A DNA stretch of 64,000 nucleotides from contig JBJMHZ010000052.1 in assembly GCA_045807125.1 (NCBI GenBank), positions 62,001 to 126,000 of the forward strand, read 5' to 3'. Below, one piece after another: positions 41,926 through 50,227 of the stretch. Below the pieces are notes generated by a model, which was not told the DNA's origin, did no database searches, and worked only from the letters and a program-made list of their open reading frames with translations. The translations under genes and the position numbers were made by a program. Each line of letters begins with the position of its first letter. Within the stretch, counting starts at the first letter, position 1. The DNA comes from JBJMHZ01 sp045807125. Lineage in GTDB: Bacteria > Actinomycetota > Actinomycetes > JAWWOL01.

Positions 41926-42894
41926 GGCCCGCTCGACGGCGTGCAGCACGCGGTCGAGGTTGGGCAGGTAGTCCTCCTCGATCCGGGCCGGGGGGTAGGG
42001 GGCGAAGAAGCCGCCGACCCGCAGCACCGGTGCCTCGAGGTGGTAGTAGCAGCGCTCGGTGATGCGGGCCGCGATCTCCGCGCCGGGGCCCATGAACGTC
42101 GGTGCCTCGTGCACCACGACCAGCCGGCCGGTCCGCTCGACCGACGCCTGCACGGTGTCGAAGTCGATCGGCGAGAGGGAGCGCAGGTCGACGACCTCGA
42201 TGCTGCGGCCGTCCTCCTCGGCGGAGGCCGCGGCCTCGAGGCAGAGCTTCACCATCGGGCCGTACGAGGCGAGCGTCACGTCGCTGCCCGCCAGCACGAC
42301 GCGGGCCTCGTGCAGCGGATCGGGCTCGGTCTCGACGTCGACCTCGCCCTTGTCCCAGTAGCGCCGCTTGGGCTCGAAGAGGAAGACCGGATCGTCGGAG
42401 CGGATCGCCTGCAGGAGCATCCAGTACGCATCGGAGGGGTTGGACGGCGCCACCACCTTGAGGCCGGCCGTCTGCGCGATGTAGGCCTCCGGCGACTCGC
42501 TGTGGTGCTCGACCGCGCCGATGCCGCCGCCGTACGGGATGCGCACCACCATCGGCAGCCGCACCTTGCCGAGCGCCCGGCGGTGCATCTTCGCCATCTG
42601 AGTGGTGAACTGGCTGAACGCCGGGAACATGAAGCCGTCGAACTGGATCTCGGCGACGGGCCGGTAGCCGCGCAGCGCCAGGCCGATCGCGGTGCCGATG
42701 ATGCCGGACTCGGCGAGCGGGGTGTCGGTGACGCGGTCCTCGCCGAAGTCCTTCTGCAGCTCGTCGGTCACCCGGAAGACGCCGCCGAGCCGGCCGACGT
42801 CCTCGCCCATCACGAGGACCTTGGGGTCGTCCTCCAGGGCCTTGCGCAGCGAAGCGTTGAGGGCCTTCGCAAGCGTCATCGTCTGCACGGCCAT
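41914..42894 (-). CDS. bkdB: 2-oxoacid dehydrogenase E1 beta subunit
   Basis: A 326-residue transketolase-like beta subunit. Seen: VLVMGEDVGRLGGVFRVT, DTPLAESGIIGTAIGLALRG, QFTTQMAKMHRR, PYGGGIGAVEHHSESPEA (the catalytic-site histidines), and VVDLRSLSPID. With E1alpha it forms the alpha2beta2 thiamine-diphosphate decarboxylase that transfers acyl groups to the E2 lipoate. ATG 42894 is two bases after the E1alpha stop, with GGGGGAG just upstream, so the subunits are translationally coupled. The last three codons are duplicated into the downstream gap by a 13-base tandem repeat. Confidence 0.92.
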   Translation of the reverse strand: MAVQTMTLAKALNASLRKALEDDPKVLVMGEDVGRLGGVFRVTDELQKDFGEDRVTDTPLAESGIIGTAIGLALRGYRPVAEIQFDGFMFPAFSQFTTQMAKMHRRALGKVRLPMVVRIPYGGGIGAVEHHSESPEAYIAQTAGLKVVAPSNPSDAYWMLLQAIRSDDPVFLFEPKRRYWDKGEVDVETEPDPLHEARVVLAGSDVTLASYGPMVKLCLEAAASAEEDGRSIEVVDLRSLSPIDFDTVQASVERTGRLVVVHEAPTFMGPGAEIAARITERCYYHLEAPVLRVGGFFAPYPPARIEEDYLPNLDRVLHAVERAMAY

Positions 42895-42896
42895 CG

Positions 42897-44018
42897 TCAC
42901 TCCCCCTCCTCGAACGACGACATGAAGTCGACGAACTCGGCGCGCTCCTCGTCGACCAGCGCGTGCCCCTCGACGTAGACGTGGTCGAACATGTCCATCA
43001 CGTCCGGGTCGGGCATCCCGCGCACGCCCTCGCGCACGCGCCTCGCGAGCGCCTCGCTCTCGGCGTCGATCTCGGCGAAGTACGCGTCGTCGGCCATGCC
43101 CTCCTTGGTGAGGTAGGTGCGCAGCCGCAGGATCGGGTCCTTGCGCTCCCACTCGGAGAGCTCGACCTGGGGGCGGTAGCGGGTCGGGTCGTCGGAGGTG
43201 GCGTGGGCGCCCATGCGGTAGGTGAGCGCCTCGATCAGCAGGGGGCCGTTGCCGGCCCGCGCATGGGCCACCGCGGCCCTGGTGACCGCCAGCACGGCCA
43301 GGACGTCGTTGCCGTCGACCCGTACGCCGGGAAAGCCGAAGCCGGCGGCCCGCTGGTAGACCGGCACCCTGGTCTGCTTCTCGGTCGGGGTCGAGATGGC
43401 CCAGTGGTTGTTCTGGCAGAAGAACACGATCGGGGCGTTGTTGACCGCGGCGAAGTTGAACGCCTCCGCGACGTCGCCCTGGCTGGAGCCGCCGTCGCCG
43501 AAGTAGCACAGCACGACCGAGTCGGCGCCGTCCTTGGTGACGCCCATCGCGTAGCCGGTGGCGTGCAGGCAGTTGGGCCCGATGACGACCGTGTAGAGGT
43601 GGAAGTTGTTCTCGGTCGGGTCCCAGCCGCCGTTGTTGACCCCCCGGAACAGGCCCATCAGCTTCAGCGGGTCGACGCCCCTGCACCAGGCCACCCCGTG
43701 CTCGCGGTAGCCGGGGAAGATGTAGTCGTCCGGCCGGGTGGCCCGGCCGGAGCCGATCTGCGCCGCCTCCTGGCCCTGGAGCGAGGCCCACAGCCCGAGC
43801 TCGCCCTGCCGCTGGAGCGAGATCGCCTCGGCGTCGAACCGCCTGGTCAGCACCATGTCGCGGTAGAGGCCGCGCAGCTCCTCGGTGCCGATGTCGAGCT
43901 GGTAGTCGGCGCTTTCGACCCGCTCGCCCTCGGGGGTGAGGAGCTGCACGAGCTGCGGCTCGCTCCCGTCCGGGCCCACGCCGTCACGGGTGCGTACGGC
44001 GGTGCTCCTATCACTCAC
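42897..44018 (-). CDS. bkdA: 2-oxoacid dehydrogenase E1 alpha subunit
   Basis: A 373-residue thiamine-diphosphate-binding alpha subunit. The cofactor motif is FGDGGSSQGDVAEAFNFA followed by FFCQNNHWAIST; GQEAAQIGSGRA and YREHGVAW mark the substrate-side loops; and the phosphorylation-loop-like region is TYRMGAHATSDDPTRY. The start is GTG 44018 with GAAGGGG upstream; a reading from 44090 would add a basic, unlikely N-terminus. First gene of the E1alpha-E1beta-E2 operon. A strong terminator from the upstream ATP-grasp gene lies at 44176-44218, so this operon has its own promoter within 44019-44175, where I see no clear consensus. Confidence 0.92.
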   Translation of the reverse strand: MSDRSTAVRTRDGVGPDGSEPQLVQLLTPEGERVESADYQLDIGTEELRGLYRDMVLTRRFDAEAISLQRQGELGLWASLQGQEAAQIGSGRATRPDDYIFPGYREHGVAWCRGVDPLKLMGLFRGVNNGGWDPTENNFHLYTVVIGPNCLHATGYAMGVTKDGADSVVLCYFGDGGSSQGDVAEAFNFAAVNNAPIVFFCQNNHWAISTPTEKQTRVPVYQRAAGFGFPGVRVDGNDVLAVLAVTRAAVAHARAGNGPLLIEALTYRMGAHATSDDPTRYRPQVELSEWERKDPILRLRTYLTKEGMADDAYFAEIDAESEALARRVREGVRGMPDPDVMDMFDHVYVEGHALVDEERAEFVDFMSSFEEGE

Positions 44019-44175
44019 GTCTGCCCCTTCGTCCGTCCTGCCCGAGCGCGAGAGCCGGTGAGCCCGCCCGTCGCGGGTGGCGCCGGGCACCGCCTGCTGC
44101 TGGGCGGGATGTGCGGCGGCCCGCCGATGACGGCGTGCGACCGCACGTTACCCACCTGCCCTTAAGCATCGCAAA

Positions 44176-44218
44176 GCAGCCCCGTCCGCCGACCGGTCGG
44201 GTCGGGGGACGGGGCTGC
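44176..44218 (-). terminator. Intrinsic terminator of the MFS/ATP-grasp operon
   Basis: GCAGCCCCGTCC (44176-44187) and GGACGGGGCTGC (44207-44218) form a perfect 12-bp stem with a 19-base loop, 17 bases beyond the ATP-grasp stop codon. On the minus strand the stem is followed by TTTGC. It is the strongest terminator in the window. Confidence 0.85.
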
Positions 44219-44234
44219 CAGGGCGGCTCTCGGG

Positions 44235-45494
44235 TCAGTCGTCGACCGGACGCACCTTCACCGTGATGCAGTCGATCACGGACTTGGCGAGCTGGTCGGC
44301 CTCGGCGGGGGTCGGCGCCTTCACCGCCGCCATGCCGTGGCGGTCCCAGGAGCTGCGCAGCTCGGCCATCCGGTCGCCCGGCTCCACCGACACGGCGAAG
44401 TAGACGATGCCGTCGCCGCCGAGGGCCTTGGCCTCCTCGACGCCCTCGACCGACTCGACGATCCCCGGCTCGACCTGGAGGAACCGGATGGCCGCCGCCT
44501 GCGTGGCCTTCGTCGGCATCGGCTCGAGCTCCTCGCCGGCCATCATCCGGTAGTAGGTGTGCACCACGTTGAGCCCGTACGCGGCCTCCACCAGGTTGGG
44601 GATGGCGTCGCCGGGGAGCCGGCCGGCGCACTCCACGAGGTAGGGCGTGCCGTCGGAGACGATCCACTCGCAGTGCACGATGGCGGTGCCGAGGCCGACG
44701 GCGTCGCAGACCCGCTCGGTCTCGCGGAGCAGCTGGTCCTTGAGCTCGTCGGGGATGTCGGCCGGCGCGATGTGGCCCTCCTCCACCGGCCGGGGCCCCG
44801 GGTAGAGGATCTTGTCGGTCACGGTGCCGAACACGCGGGCGCCGTCGCGCCACATCATCTCCACGCTGTACTCGTGACCCTCGACGAACTGCTCGGCGAG
44901 CATCATGAGCGGCAGGCCGCGGTCGGGGACGTAGACGCCCTCGTCCTGGTCGATGCAGCGCGCCCAGGCGCCGTCCACCTCGGCGGGATCGCTGAGTATC
45001 TCGGTCCCGACGGCGCCCTGGCGGTTCGCCGGCTTGAGCACGATCTTCCCGGGGTGCCCGCGCATGAACTCGCGCACCGCGTCCGGGCCGTCGACGTGCC
45101 GCGAGACCGGGTTGGCGATGCCGGCGCCACGAGTGGCCTTGCGCAGCTGGGCCTTGTCGCGGAGCAGCTCGGCCGCGCCGAACGTCGCGCCGCGCACGCC
45201 GTAGCGCTCGGCCAGCCGGGCCGCGAAGGGCACCGCGTACTCCATGAGTCCCATGACGACGACCGGGTCGAGGTCGCGGTGGCTGTTGTAGAACTCGTCG
45301 GCCGCGCCCGGCAGCTGGTACTCCAGCTCGATCAGCTCGCGGACGAGGGCCGCGCCCTTCACCTTGGCGTGCAGGTCGCGCTTGCGCACGATGTCGGGCT
45401 CCTCGATGAAGATGACCGACTCGTCGGGGCAGAAGGTGAAGCCGACCAGAGCTGGGAGGGCCAAACCGACGAGGATCGTGGGACGTGGCGTCAT
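44235..45494 (-). CDS. ATP-grasp ligase of unknown specificity
   Basis: A 419-residue ATP-grasp enzyme, which activates a carboxylate as an acyl phosphate and couples it to an amine or thiol. Seen: KIVLKPANRQGAVGTEIL (ATP-binding lysine and loop), MLAEQFVEGHEYSVEMMW, and the metal-binding AIVHCEWIVSDGTPYLVECA with GRLPGD. The N-terminus is GLALPALVGFTFCPDESVIF. The layout resembles BacD-type L-amino-acid ligases. The next upstream gene in the same operon is an MFS transporter, and BacD is paired with the MFS exporter BacE in bacilysin biosynthesis, so dipeptide or amino-acid-conjugate synthesis is a fair guess. ATG 45494 has AGGAGA upstream; a 12-bp stem terminator follows. Confidence 0.85.
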   Translation of the reverse strand: MTPRPTILVGLALPALVGFTFCPDESVIFIEEPDIVRKRDLHAKVKGAALVRELIELEYQLPGAADEFYNSHRDLDPVVVMGLMEYAVPFAARLAERYGVRGATFGAAELLRDKAQLRKATRGAGIANPVSRHVDGPDAVREFMRGHPGKIVLKPANRQGAVGTEILSDPAEVDGAWARCIDQDEGVYVPDRGLPLMMLAEQFVEGHEYSVEMMWRDGARVFGTVTDKILYPGPRPVEEGHIAPADIPDELKDQLLRETERVCDAVGLGTAIVHCEWIVSDGTPYLVECAGRLPGDAIPNLVEAAYGLNVVHTYYRMMAGEELEPMPTKATQAAAIRFLQVEPGIVESVEGVEEAKALGGDGIVYFAVSVEPGDRMAELRSSWDRHGMAAVKAPTPAEADQLAKSVIDCITVKVRPVDD

Positions 45495-45601
45495 GAGCGG
45501 TCTCCTACCGGTGTCGTCGCTTGGTGCCGGCCAGCCCCCCGTCGGGCGTTACCGGTCGAGCAGCTCTGCAGATGGTGATGGGCCTGGTGCGGCCGGCCGG
45601 C

Positions 45602-46858
45602 TCAGCCGGCCGACGCGGCGAGGGCCGGCTCAGGGGCAGGTGCGCCGGTCGACCGGCGCAGGAGCGGCACGCCGGCGATCAGCACGGTGGCCGCGACCAG
45701 GATGGCGAGGCCGTAGAAGCCGTACTTGACGGCGGTGTGGTCGGCCAGCGTGGTCAGCCCGATCGTCGCCGACACGCTGTACGTCAGGCCGAACGCCTGC
45801 GTCGCGCCGAAGACGAAGCCGCTGCGCTCCACCGGGATCGCCTGCATGAGCAGCGTCCGGGTCGCGATGCGGCCCTGCGCGAAGCAGAAGCCGGTCACCG
45901 GGATGGCGAGCATGAGGACGAGCAGGCTGATCGGCAGCACCAGCTGCATGGCGCAGGTGATCAGGTAGCCGCCGATGGCCATCCACCGCAGCGGGATGTG
46001 CGGGCTGGTGCGCGCGTACATCGCCGCGCCGATGAGGAAGGAGGCCCCGATGACCGCGTCGACGGCGCCGATGAAGCCGGGACCGGCCCGGAACGTCTGA
46101 AGGATGAGGACGGTCAGCAGCGAGTTGGTCAGGACGACCATCACCGTGCCCGAGCCGTACAGCACCATCAGCCGGATCGCCACCGCGCCGAGCGGCTTGC
46201 GCTTGGCCGACGCCGTCCGGGCGGCGTCCTCGGTGGCGGCCTCGGACTCGGCGGGCGCCGTCCGGAAGCGAGGGCCGATCGCGATCGAGCACAGCGCCGA
46301 CACCACGAAGGTGCCGGCATTGACGAGGAACAGCGGCGTCGCGCCGAAGAACTGCACGAGGAAGCCGGCCGCCGACGACGCCATGAGGATGCCGGCCTGG
46401 GTGGCCATCTCGAAGCGGGCGTTGAACGGGCCGATCCGCTCGTCGCGGATGCGCTCCTTGATGAGCGAGCTGCTCGCGGGGAGGAACAGCGCGGTCAGGA
46501 CGGCGAGCAGGAAGGTGGCCGCGTAGGTGCCGATGTCCTTGGGGCCGTCGAGCCACAACCAGATCGGCAGCGCCAGTGCGACCACGGCGCTCAGCACGTC
46601 GGCGACGATGCAGAGGGTCCGCCGGTCGTACTTGTCGGCCAGCTGCCCGAACGGCAGCGAGAACACCATCTGCGGGATCGACGCGGCGATGAACAGCCAG
46701 CCGACGCCGAGCGCGGTGTGCGTGGCACGGAACACGAGGATCGCCGCGGCCGTGATCTGGAACGCGTTGCCCATCGTGGTGATGACCGTGGCGGGAATGA
46801 GGTAGCGCTCGGCGCGCCTCGACATCAGGGCGGTACCGTCGAGCTGCATGGTGGTCAC
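45602..46858 (-). CDS. MFS transporter paired with the ATP-grasp ligase
   Basis: A 418-residue, 12-helix MFS protein with the loop FGQLADKYDRRTL after the second helix and an insert of about 20 residues (SEAATEDAARTASA) in the central cytoplasmic loop. Features such as NARFEMATQAGILMASSAAG are typical of MFS_3/enterobactin-exporter-like (EntS/BacE) proteins. The start is GTG 46858 with GAGGCGG upstream; an ATG three codons later is possible. It is the first gene of a two-gene operon, 107 bp ahead of the ATP-grasp ligase. Likely exports the ligase product or gives self-protection. Confidence 0.83.
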   Translation of the reverse strand: MTTMQLDGTALMSRRAERYLIPATVITTMGNAFQITAAAILVFRATHTALGVGWLFIAASIPQMVFSLPFGQLADKYDRRTLCIVADVLSAVVALALPIWLWLDGPKDIGTYAATFLLAVLTALFLPASSSLIKERIRDERIGPFNARFEMATQAGILMASSAAGFLVQFFGATPLFLVNAGTFVVSALCSIAIGPRFRTAPAESEAATEDAARTASAKRKPLGAVAIRLMVLYGSGTVMVVLTNSLLTVLILQTFRAGPGFIGAVDAVIGASFLIGAAMYARTSPHIPLRWMAIGGYLITCAMQLVLPISLLVLMLAIPVTGFCFAQGRIATRTLLMQAIPVERSGFVFGATQAFGLTYSVSATIGLTTLADHTAVKYGFYGLAILVAATVLIAGVPLLRRSTGAPAPEPALAASAG

Positions 46859-47028
46859 GCTCGCACCGCCTCGGGAGCGACTGTCCTGCCGGTCGGTAGG
46901 ACCCTACCGTCCGGCGCGCTGACCCCGTATCGCATGTTGCCCCCGATGCATCCCTCATGACCCGGGCGTCACCGCCCGGCTTCCCATCTGCCCGGTAGCG
47001 GCTGACGCCGTCCGGGCACGCCTTTCGA

Positions 47029-47057
47029 GGCAACGGCAATCACCGGAAAGCGTTGCC
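47029..47057. promoter_or_regulatory. Inverted repeat in the 0.37-kb gap before the MFS operon
   Basis: GGCAACG (47029-47035) and CGTTGCC (47051-47057), a perfect 7-bp inverted repeat with a 15-base spacer. The gap 46859-47228 separates the divergent MFS operon and acetyltransferase gene and contains no gene that I can support. The repeat may be an operator or a small hairpin. Confidence 0.4.
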
Positions 47058-47228
47058 CCAAGAACAAGGATTCAGGATCGTCCGGCCCGCATGCAGTGTC
47101 AATCAGCGCCGCCTGGCAGGTTCGGTGCGGCACGGTCGTGCCTCAGCACTTGCCGGACGCGCGGTTCGCGGGTACGAGATCGGAGAGCCTGCTTCCCCGC
47201 ATCGCTGCGGACGGTGCATCATCCGGCG

Positions 47229-47807
47229 GTGGTGCGCGACCTCCCCGCGGTGCGCGCCGCCACCGCGGCCGACGCCGACGCCATCCTGGCGATCTACGGC
47301 CCGGTGGTGGCCGGCACCGCCATCTCCTTCGAGGAGCAGGTGCCGACCGCCGGGCAGCTGCGGCAGCGGATCGCGGCGCGCCCCCGCCTGCCGTGGCTGG
47401 TCGCCGGGCTCGGCCCGCACGTCGTGGGCTATGCCTGCGCCACCAGGCACCGGACGCGGCCGGCCTACCGATGGGCGGCCGACTGCTCCGCGTACGTGGC
47501 GGCCGGTCACCGAGGCACCGGCGTGGGACGGCTGCTCTACGAGCGGCTGCTCGCCGAGCTGCGCGCCCTCGGCTACGTCTCGGCCCACGCCGGCATCGCG
47601 CTGCCGAACGACGCGAGCGTGGCGCTGCACGAGTCGCTCGGGTTCCGGCAGGTGGGCGTGCACCGGGCCGTCGGCTACAAGCTGGGTGCGTGGCGCGACG
47701 TCGGGACGTGGTCGCTGCAGCTGGTCGACCCGCTGCCGGACCCGCCGGCCGAGCCGCGGGAGTGGTCCCCGGCAGGCGCGCGGCTTGCCGGCCCCGGCCA
47801 CGGGTAG
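47229..47807 (+). CDS. GNAT acetyltransferase, phosphinothricin-acetyltransferase-like
   Basis: About 192 residues. RAATAADADAILAIYGPVV and GTAISFEEQVPT at the N-terminus, YRWAADCSAYVAAGHRGTGVGRLLY for the acetyl-CoA loop, and LPNDASVALHESLGF followed by GVHRAVGYKLGAWRDV are the signature of the PAT/Bar/YncA group, which N-acetylates phosphinothricin, methionine sulfoximine or amino acids. The start is uncertain: GTG at 47229 or 47232 fits the family, and a GTG at 47214 is in frame; none has a strong ribosome site. Followed after 40 bp by a small gene. Confidence 0.85.
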   Translation: MVRDLPAVRAATAADADAILAIYGPVVAGTAISFEEQVPTAGQLRQRIAARPRLPWLVAGLGPHVVGYACATRHRTRPAYRWAADCSAYVAAGHRGTGVGRLLYERLLAELRALGYVSAHAGIALPNDASVALHESLGFRQVGVHRAVGYKLGAWRDVGTWSLQLVDPLPDPPAEPREWSPAGARLAGPGHG

Positions 47808-47847
47808 GGCGCGCCTCGCAACGCTCACGGACCGCAAGGAGGCTCCC

Positions 47848-48051
47848 GTGCAGATCGACAAGTCGCAGATCCTCGACCTGCTCCGCTCGCAGGGCGACGA
47901 CGACAAGGCCCAGCAGGCCGAGCGCGAGCTGCCCGACAAGGTCGACACCGACCAGCACGGCGACCTGCTGTCGAGGCTCGGCGTCAACGTGCCCGAGCTG
48001 CTCGCCAAGCTCGGCGGCGGCAAGGGGCTCGGCGGACTGCTCGGCGGCTGA
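47848..48051 (+). CDS. Small conserved-looking hypothetical protein (67 residues)
   Basis: GTG 47848 has AGGAGG at 47837-47842. The protein begins MQIDKSQILDLLRSQGDDD, is rich in charged residues, contains ELPDKVDTDQHGDLLSRLGV, and ends in a Gly-rich tail GGGKGLGGLLGG. I believe related small proteins occur in other actinobacteria, but I know no function. It may share the transcript of the upstream acetyltransferase. Confidence 0.7.
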   Translation: MQIDKSQILDLLRSQGDDDKAQQAERELPDKVDTDQHGDLLSRLGVNVPELLAKLGGGKGLGGLLGG

Positions 48052-48188
48052 ACCGCCCTACCCGGCCGCTCGCCGGCTCCGGCCGCGCGTCACGGGGCCG
48101 CTGGCCGCCGTCCTCCCGGGCTATCCGCTCTGGTGGTTGCTCGGGCTGCGTCGCGTACGCTCGGCAGCCGGTGCAGGAGGGTGCCCGG

Positions 48189-49151
48189 GTGTCCGCGATC
48201 GTCGTCGAGGGGCTGACCAAGCGCTACGGCAGCGTCGAGGCCGTGCGCGGGGTGTCGTTCGAGGTCCGGCCCGGCGAGGTCTTCGCGCTGCTCGGGCCCA
48301 ACGGCGCGGGCAAGACGACCGTGCTCGAGATCCTCGAGGGCTTCCGGGCGCGGACGTCGGGCACCGTGCGGGTGCTCGGCGTCGACCCGGGCCGGACCGG
48401 CCGGGCCGGCCGGGCCTTCCGGGAGCGGGTCGGGGTGGTCTTCCAGGACACCGCTGTCGAGCCGCACCTCACCGTGCGCGAGGCGCTGACCCGCAACGCG
48501 TTCTACTACCCGCGCCCGCGGCCGGTGCCCGAGGTGCTCGAGCTGGTGGGGCTCGCCGAGAAGGCCGACGCCCGGGTGCGGCGCCTCTCCGGCGGCCAGC
48601 AGCGGCGGCTCGACGTCGGCCTCGGCATCGTCGGGCGGCCCGAGCTGCTCTTCCTCGACGAGCCGACGACCGGCTTCGACCCGAGCGCCCGGCGGGGGTC
48701 GTGGGACCTCGTCCGCAACCTCACCGGGACGGGCACCACGATCGTGCTCACCACCCACTACATGGACGAGGCCCAGGCGCTGGCCGACCGGCTGCTGGTC
48801 GTCGCCGAGGGCGTCGCGGTGGCCGAGGGGACGCCCGACTCCATCGGCGGCAGGGACACCGCAGCGGCCGTCGTCCGCTTCCTGCTCCCGGCCGGCGTCG
48901 CGGCGGCCGACCTGCCGGTCGTTCCCACGGCGGTCGACGGCGACGCGGTCACGATCCGCACCGACGACGAGCTGCGCCTGCTGCACGCGCTCACCGGTTG
49001 GGCGCTCGACCGCGCGCTCGACCTGCCATCGCTCACCGTGGAGCGGCCGACCCTCGAGGACGTCTACCTGCGGCTGACGCTGCCACCGGCGGCGGTGGCC
49101 GACGCCGACCGGGCCGGCCGGGCCGGCGAGCCGTCCGAGGCCGGCCGGTGA
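48189..49151 (+). CDS. ABC-2-type exporter, ATP-binding subunit (DrrA-like)
   Basis: A 320-residue nucleotide-binding protein. Walker A is LGPNGAGKTTVLE, the Q-loop is VVFQDTAVEPHLTV, the signature is RLSGGQQRRLDVG, Walker B is LLFLDEPTTGFDP, and the switch histidine is in VLTTHYMDEAQAL. The C-terminal extension resembles drug-exporter ATPases. GTG 48189 has GGAGG at 48175-48179; a GTG at 48171 is in frame. The stop overlaps the permease start by four bases (GTGA). Expected to power export of a drug, lipid or polysaccharide. Confidence 0.92.
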   Translation: MSAIVVEGLTKRYGSVEAVRGVSFEVRPGEVFALLGPNGAGKTTVLEILEGFRARTSGTVRVLGVDPGRTGRAGRAFRERVGVVFQDTAVEPHLTVREALTRNAFYYPRPRPVPEVLELVGLAEKADARVRRLSGGQQRRLDVGLGIVGRPELLFLDEPTTGFDPSARRGSWDLVRNLTGTGTTIVLTTHYMDEAQALADRLLVVAEGVAVAEGTPDSIGGRDTAAAVVRFLLPAGVAAADLPVVPTAVDGDAVTIRTDDELRLLHALTGWALDRALDLPSLTVERPTLEDVYLRLTLPPAAVADADRAGRAGEPSEAGR

Positions 49152-49951
49152 CGAGCCGCGCGGCCGGCCCCGCGAGCGGCGCGACCGGCGTGCCGGCGCT
49201 CGTCGCGCACCAGGTGCGCTACGAGCAGAAGAACTACTGGCGCAGCCCGCAGAGCGCGTTCTTCACCTTCGCGTTCCCGATCATGTTCCTGGTCATCTTC
49301 GCGAGCCTGAACAAGGGCGCGCGGATCAAGGAGCTGGACGACATCAGCTTCAACCAGTACTACATCCCGTCGATCATGGCCTTCGGGCTGATGAGCGCCT
49401 GCTACACCAACCTCGCCATCGCGCTCGCCACCCGGCGCGACGAGGGCATCCTCAAGCGGCTGCGGGCCACGCCGCTGCCCAACTGGGCGATGTTCGCCGG
49501 CCTGACCGGCAACGCGCTGGTGACCTCGTCCATCCTCGTGGTCCTCACGCTCGGCGTCGGCGTGGCTGGGTACGACGTGCACCCGCCGTACCACGTGCTG
49601 CCGCTGGTCGTCGCGCTGCTGCTCGGCGTCGTCGCCTTCTGCGCGCTGGGGGTCGCCGTCTCGGCGCTCGTCCCCACCGCCGAGGCGGCCCCCGCGATCG
49701 TCAACTTCCCGTTCTTCCTGCTCACCTTCGTGAGCGGGACGTTCTTCCACGTGCCGGAGGGGTCGACCCTGGTCCGCATCGCCGACGCGTTCCCGCTGAT
49801 CCACCTCAACCGGGCCGTCTTCGCGCCGTTCGACCCCACCGCGCACGGCGGGGGCTGGCGGTGGCATGACCTGCTGGTGCTCGCGCTCTGGGCGGCCGGC
49901 GGCACGGTCGTGGCCGTCCGGCGCTTCCGGTGGGAGCCCAGGCGCTCCTAA
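49148..49951 (+). CDS. ABC-2-type exporter, permease subunit
   Basis: A 267-residue membrane protein with six hydrophobic segments (for example AFFTFAFPIMFLVIFASL and FPFFLLTFVSGTFF). RRDEGILKRLRATPLP is the cytoplasmic coupling-helix motif of ABC-2 permeases. Its GTG overlaps the ATPase stop codon, so the two form one exporter. Followed after 21 bp by the NfeD-like gene. Confidence 0.9.
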   Translation: MTSRAAGPASGATGVPALVAHQVRYEQKNYWRSPQSAFFTFAFPIMFLVIFASLNKGARIKELDDISFNQYYIPSIMAFGLMSACYTNLAIALATRRDEGILKRLRATPLPNWAMFAGLTGNALVTSSILVVLTLGVGVAGYDVHPPYHVLPLVVALLLGVVAFCALGVAVSALVPTAEAAPAIVNFPFFLLTFVSGTFFHVPEGSTLVRIADAFPLIHLNRAVFAPFDPTAHGGGWRWHDLLVLALWAAGGTVVAVRRFRWEPRRS

Positions 49952-49972
49952 GACCTGGCAGGATGGCGCGTC

Positions 49973-50182
49973 ATGGAGGACTCGGCCGTCGTCGGGCAGG
50001 TGGGCGAGGTCGTGGTGCGCATCAGGGGCGCGGTCGGGCCTGGCGAGGTCGCCGTGCAGGTGCGCGGCACGACCGAGCTGCTCATCGCGTACGCCGAGGA
50101 GATCCTCGAGCGCGGCACGACGGTGCTCGTGGTGACTTCCAGGAGCAACCGGGCCGTGGATGTGGTTCCGTGGTCGCAGTGA
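49973..50182 (+). CDS. Small NfeD-like OB-fold protein
   Basis: 69 residues. VVGQVGEVVVRIRGAVGPGEVAV, then LIAYAEEILERGTTVLVV, then RSNRAVDVVPW, is the soluble beta-barrel domain found at the C-terminus of NfeD proteins, here without any membrane helices. NfeD and SPFH genes are normally neighbours and work together on membrane microdomains; the SPFH gene follows after 45 bp. The lack of a membrane part means that it must be held at the membrane by its partner. ATG 49973 has a weak GGCAGG site. Confidence 0.75.
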   Translation: MEDSAVVGQVGEVVVRIRGAVGPGEVAVQVRGTTELLIAYAEEILERGTTVLVVTSRSNRAVDVVPWSQ

Positions 50183-50227
50183 TTGCGCAACGGCGCTTGA
50201 CCCCACGCGGCGCGAGAGAGGCCACAG

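Noticed and set aside
47096..49147. Fusion of the ABC permease frame with 680 upstream residues.
   Set aside because: The upstream part is the shadow of the acetyltransferase, the small gene and the ATPase; the permease starts at the GTGA overlap at 49148.
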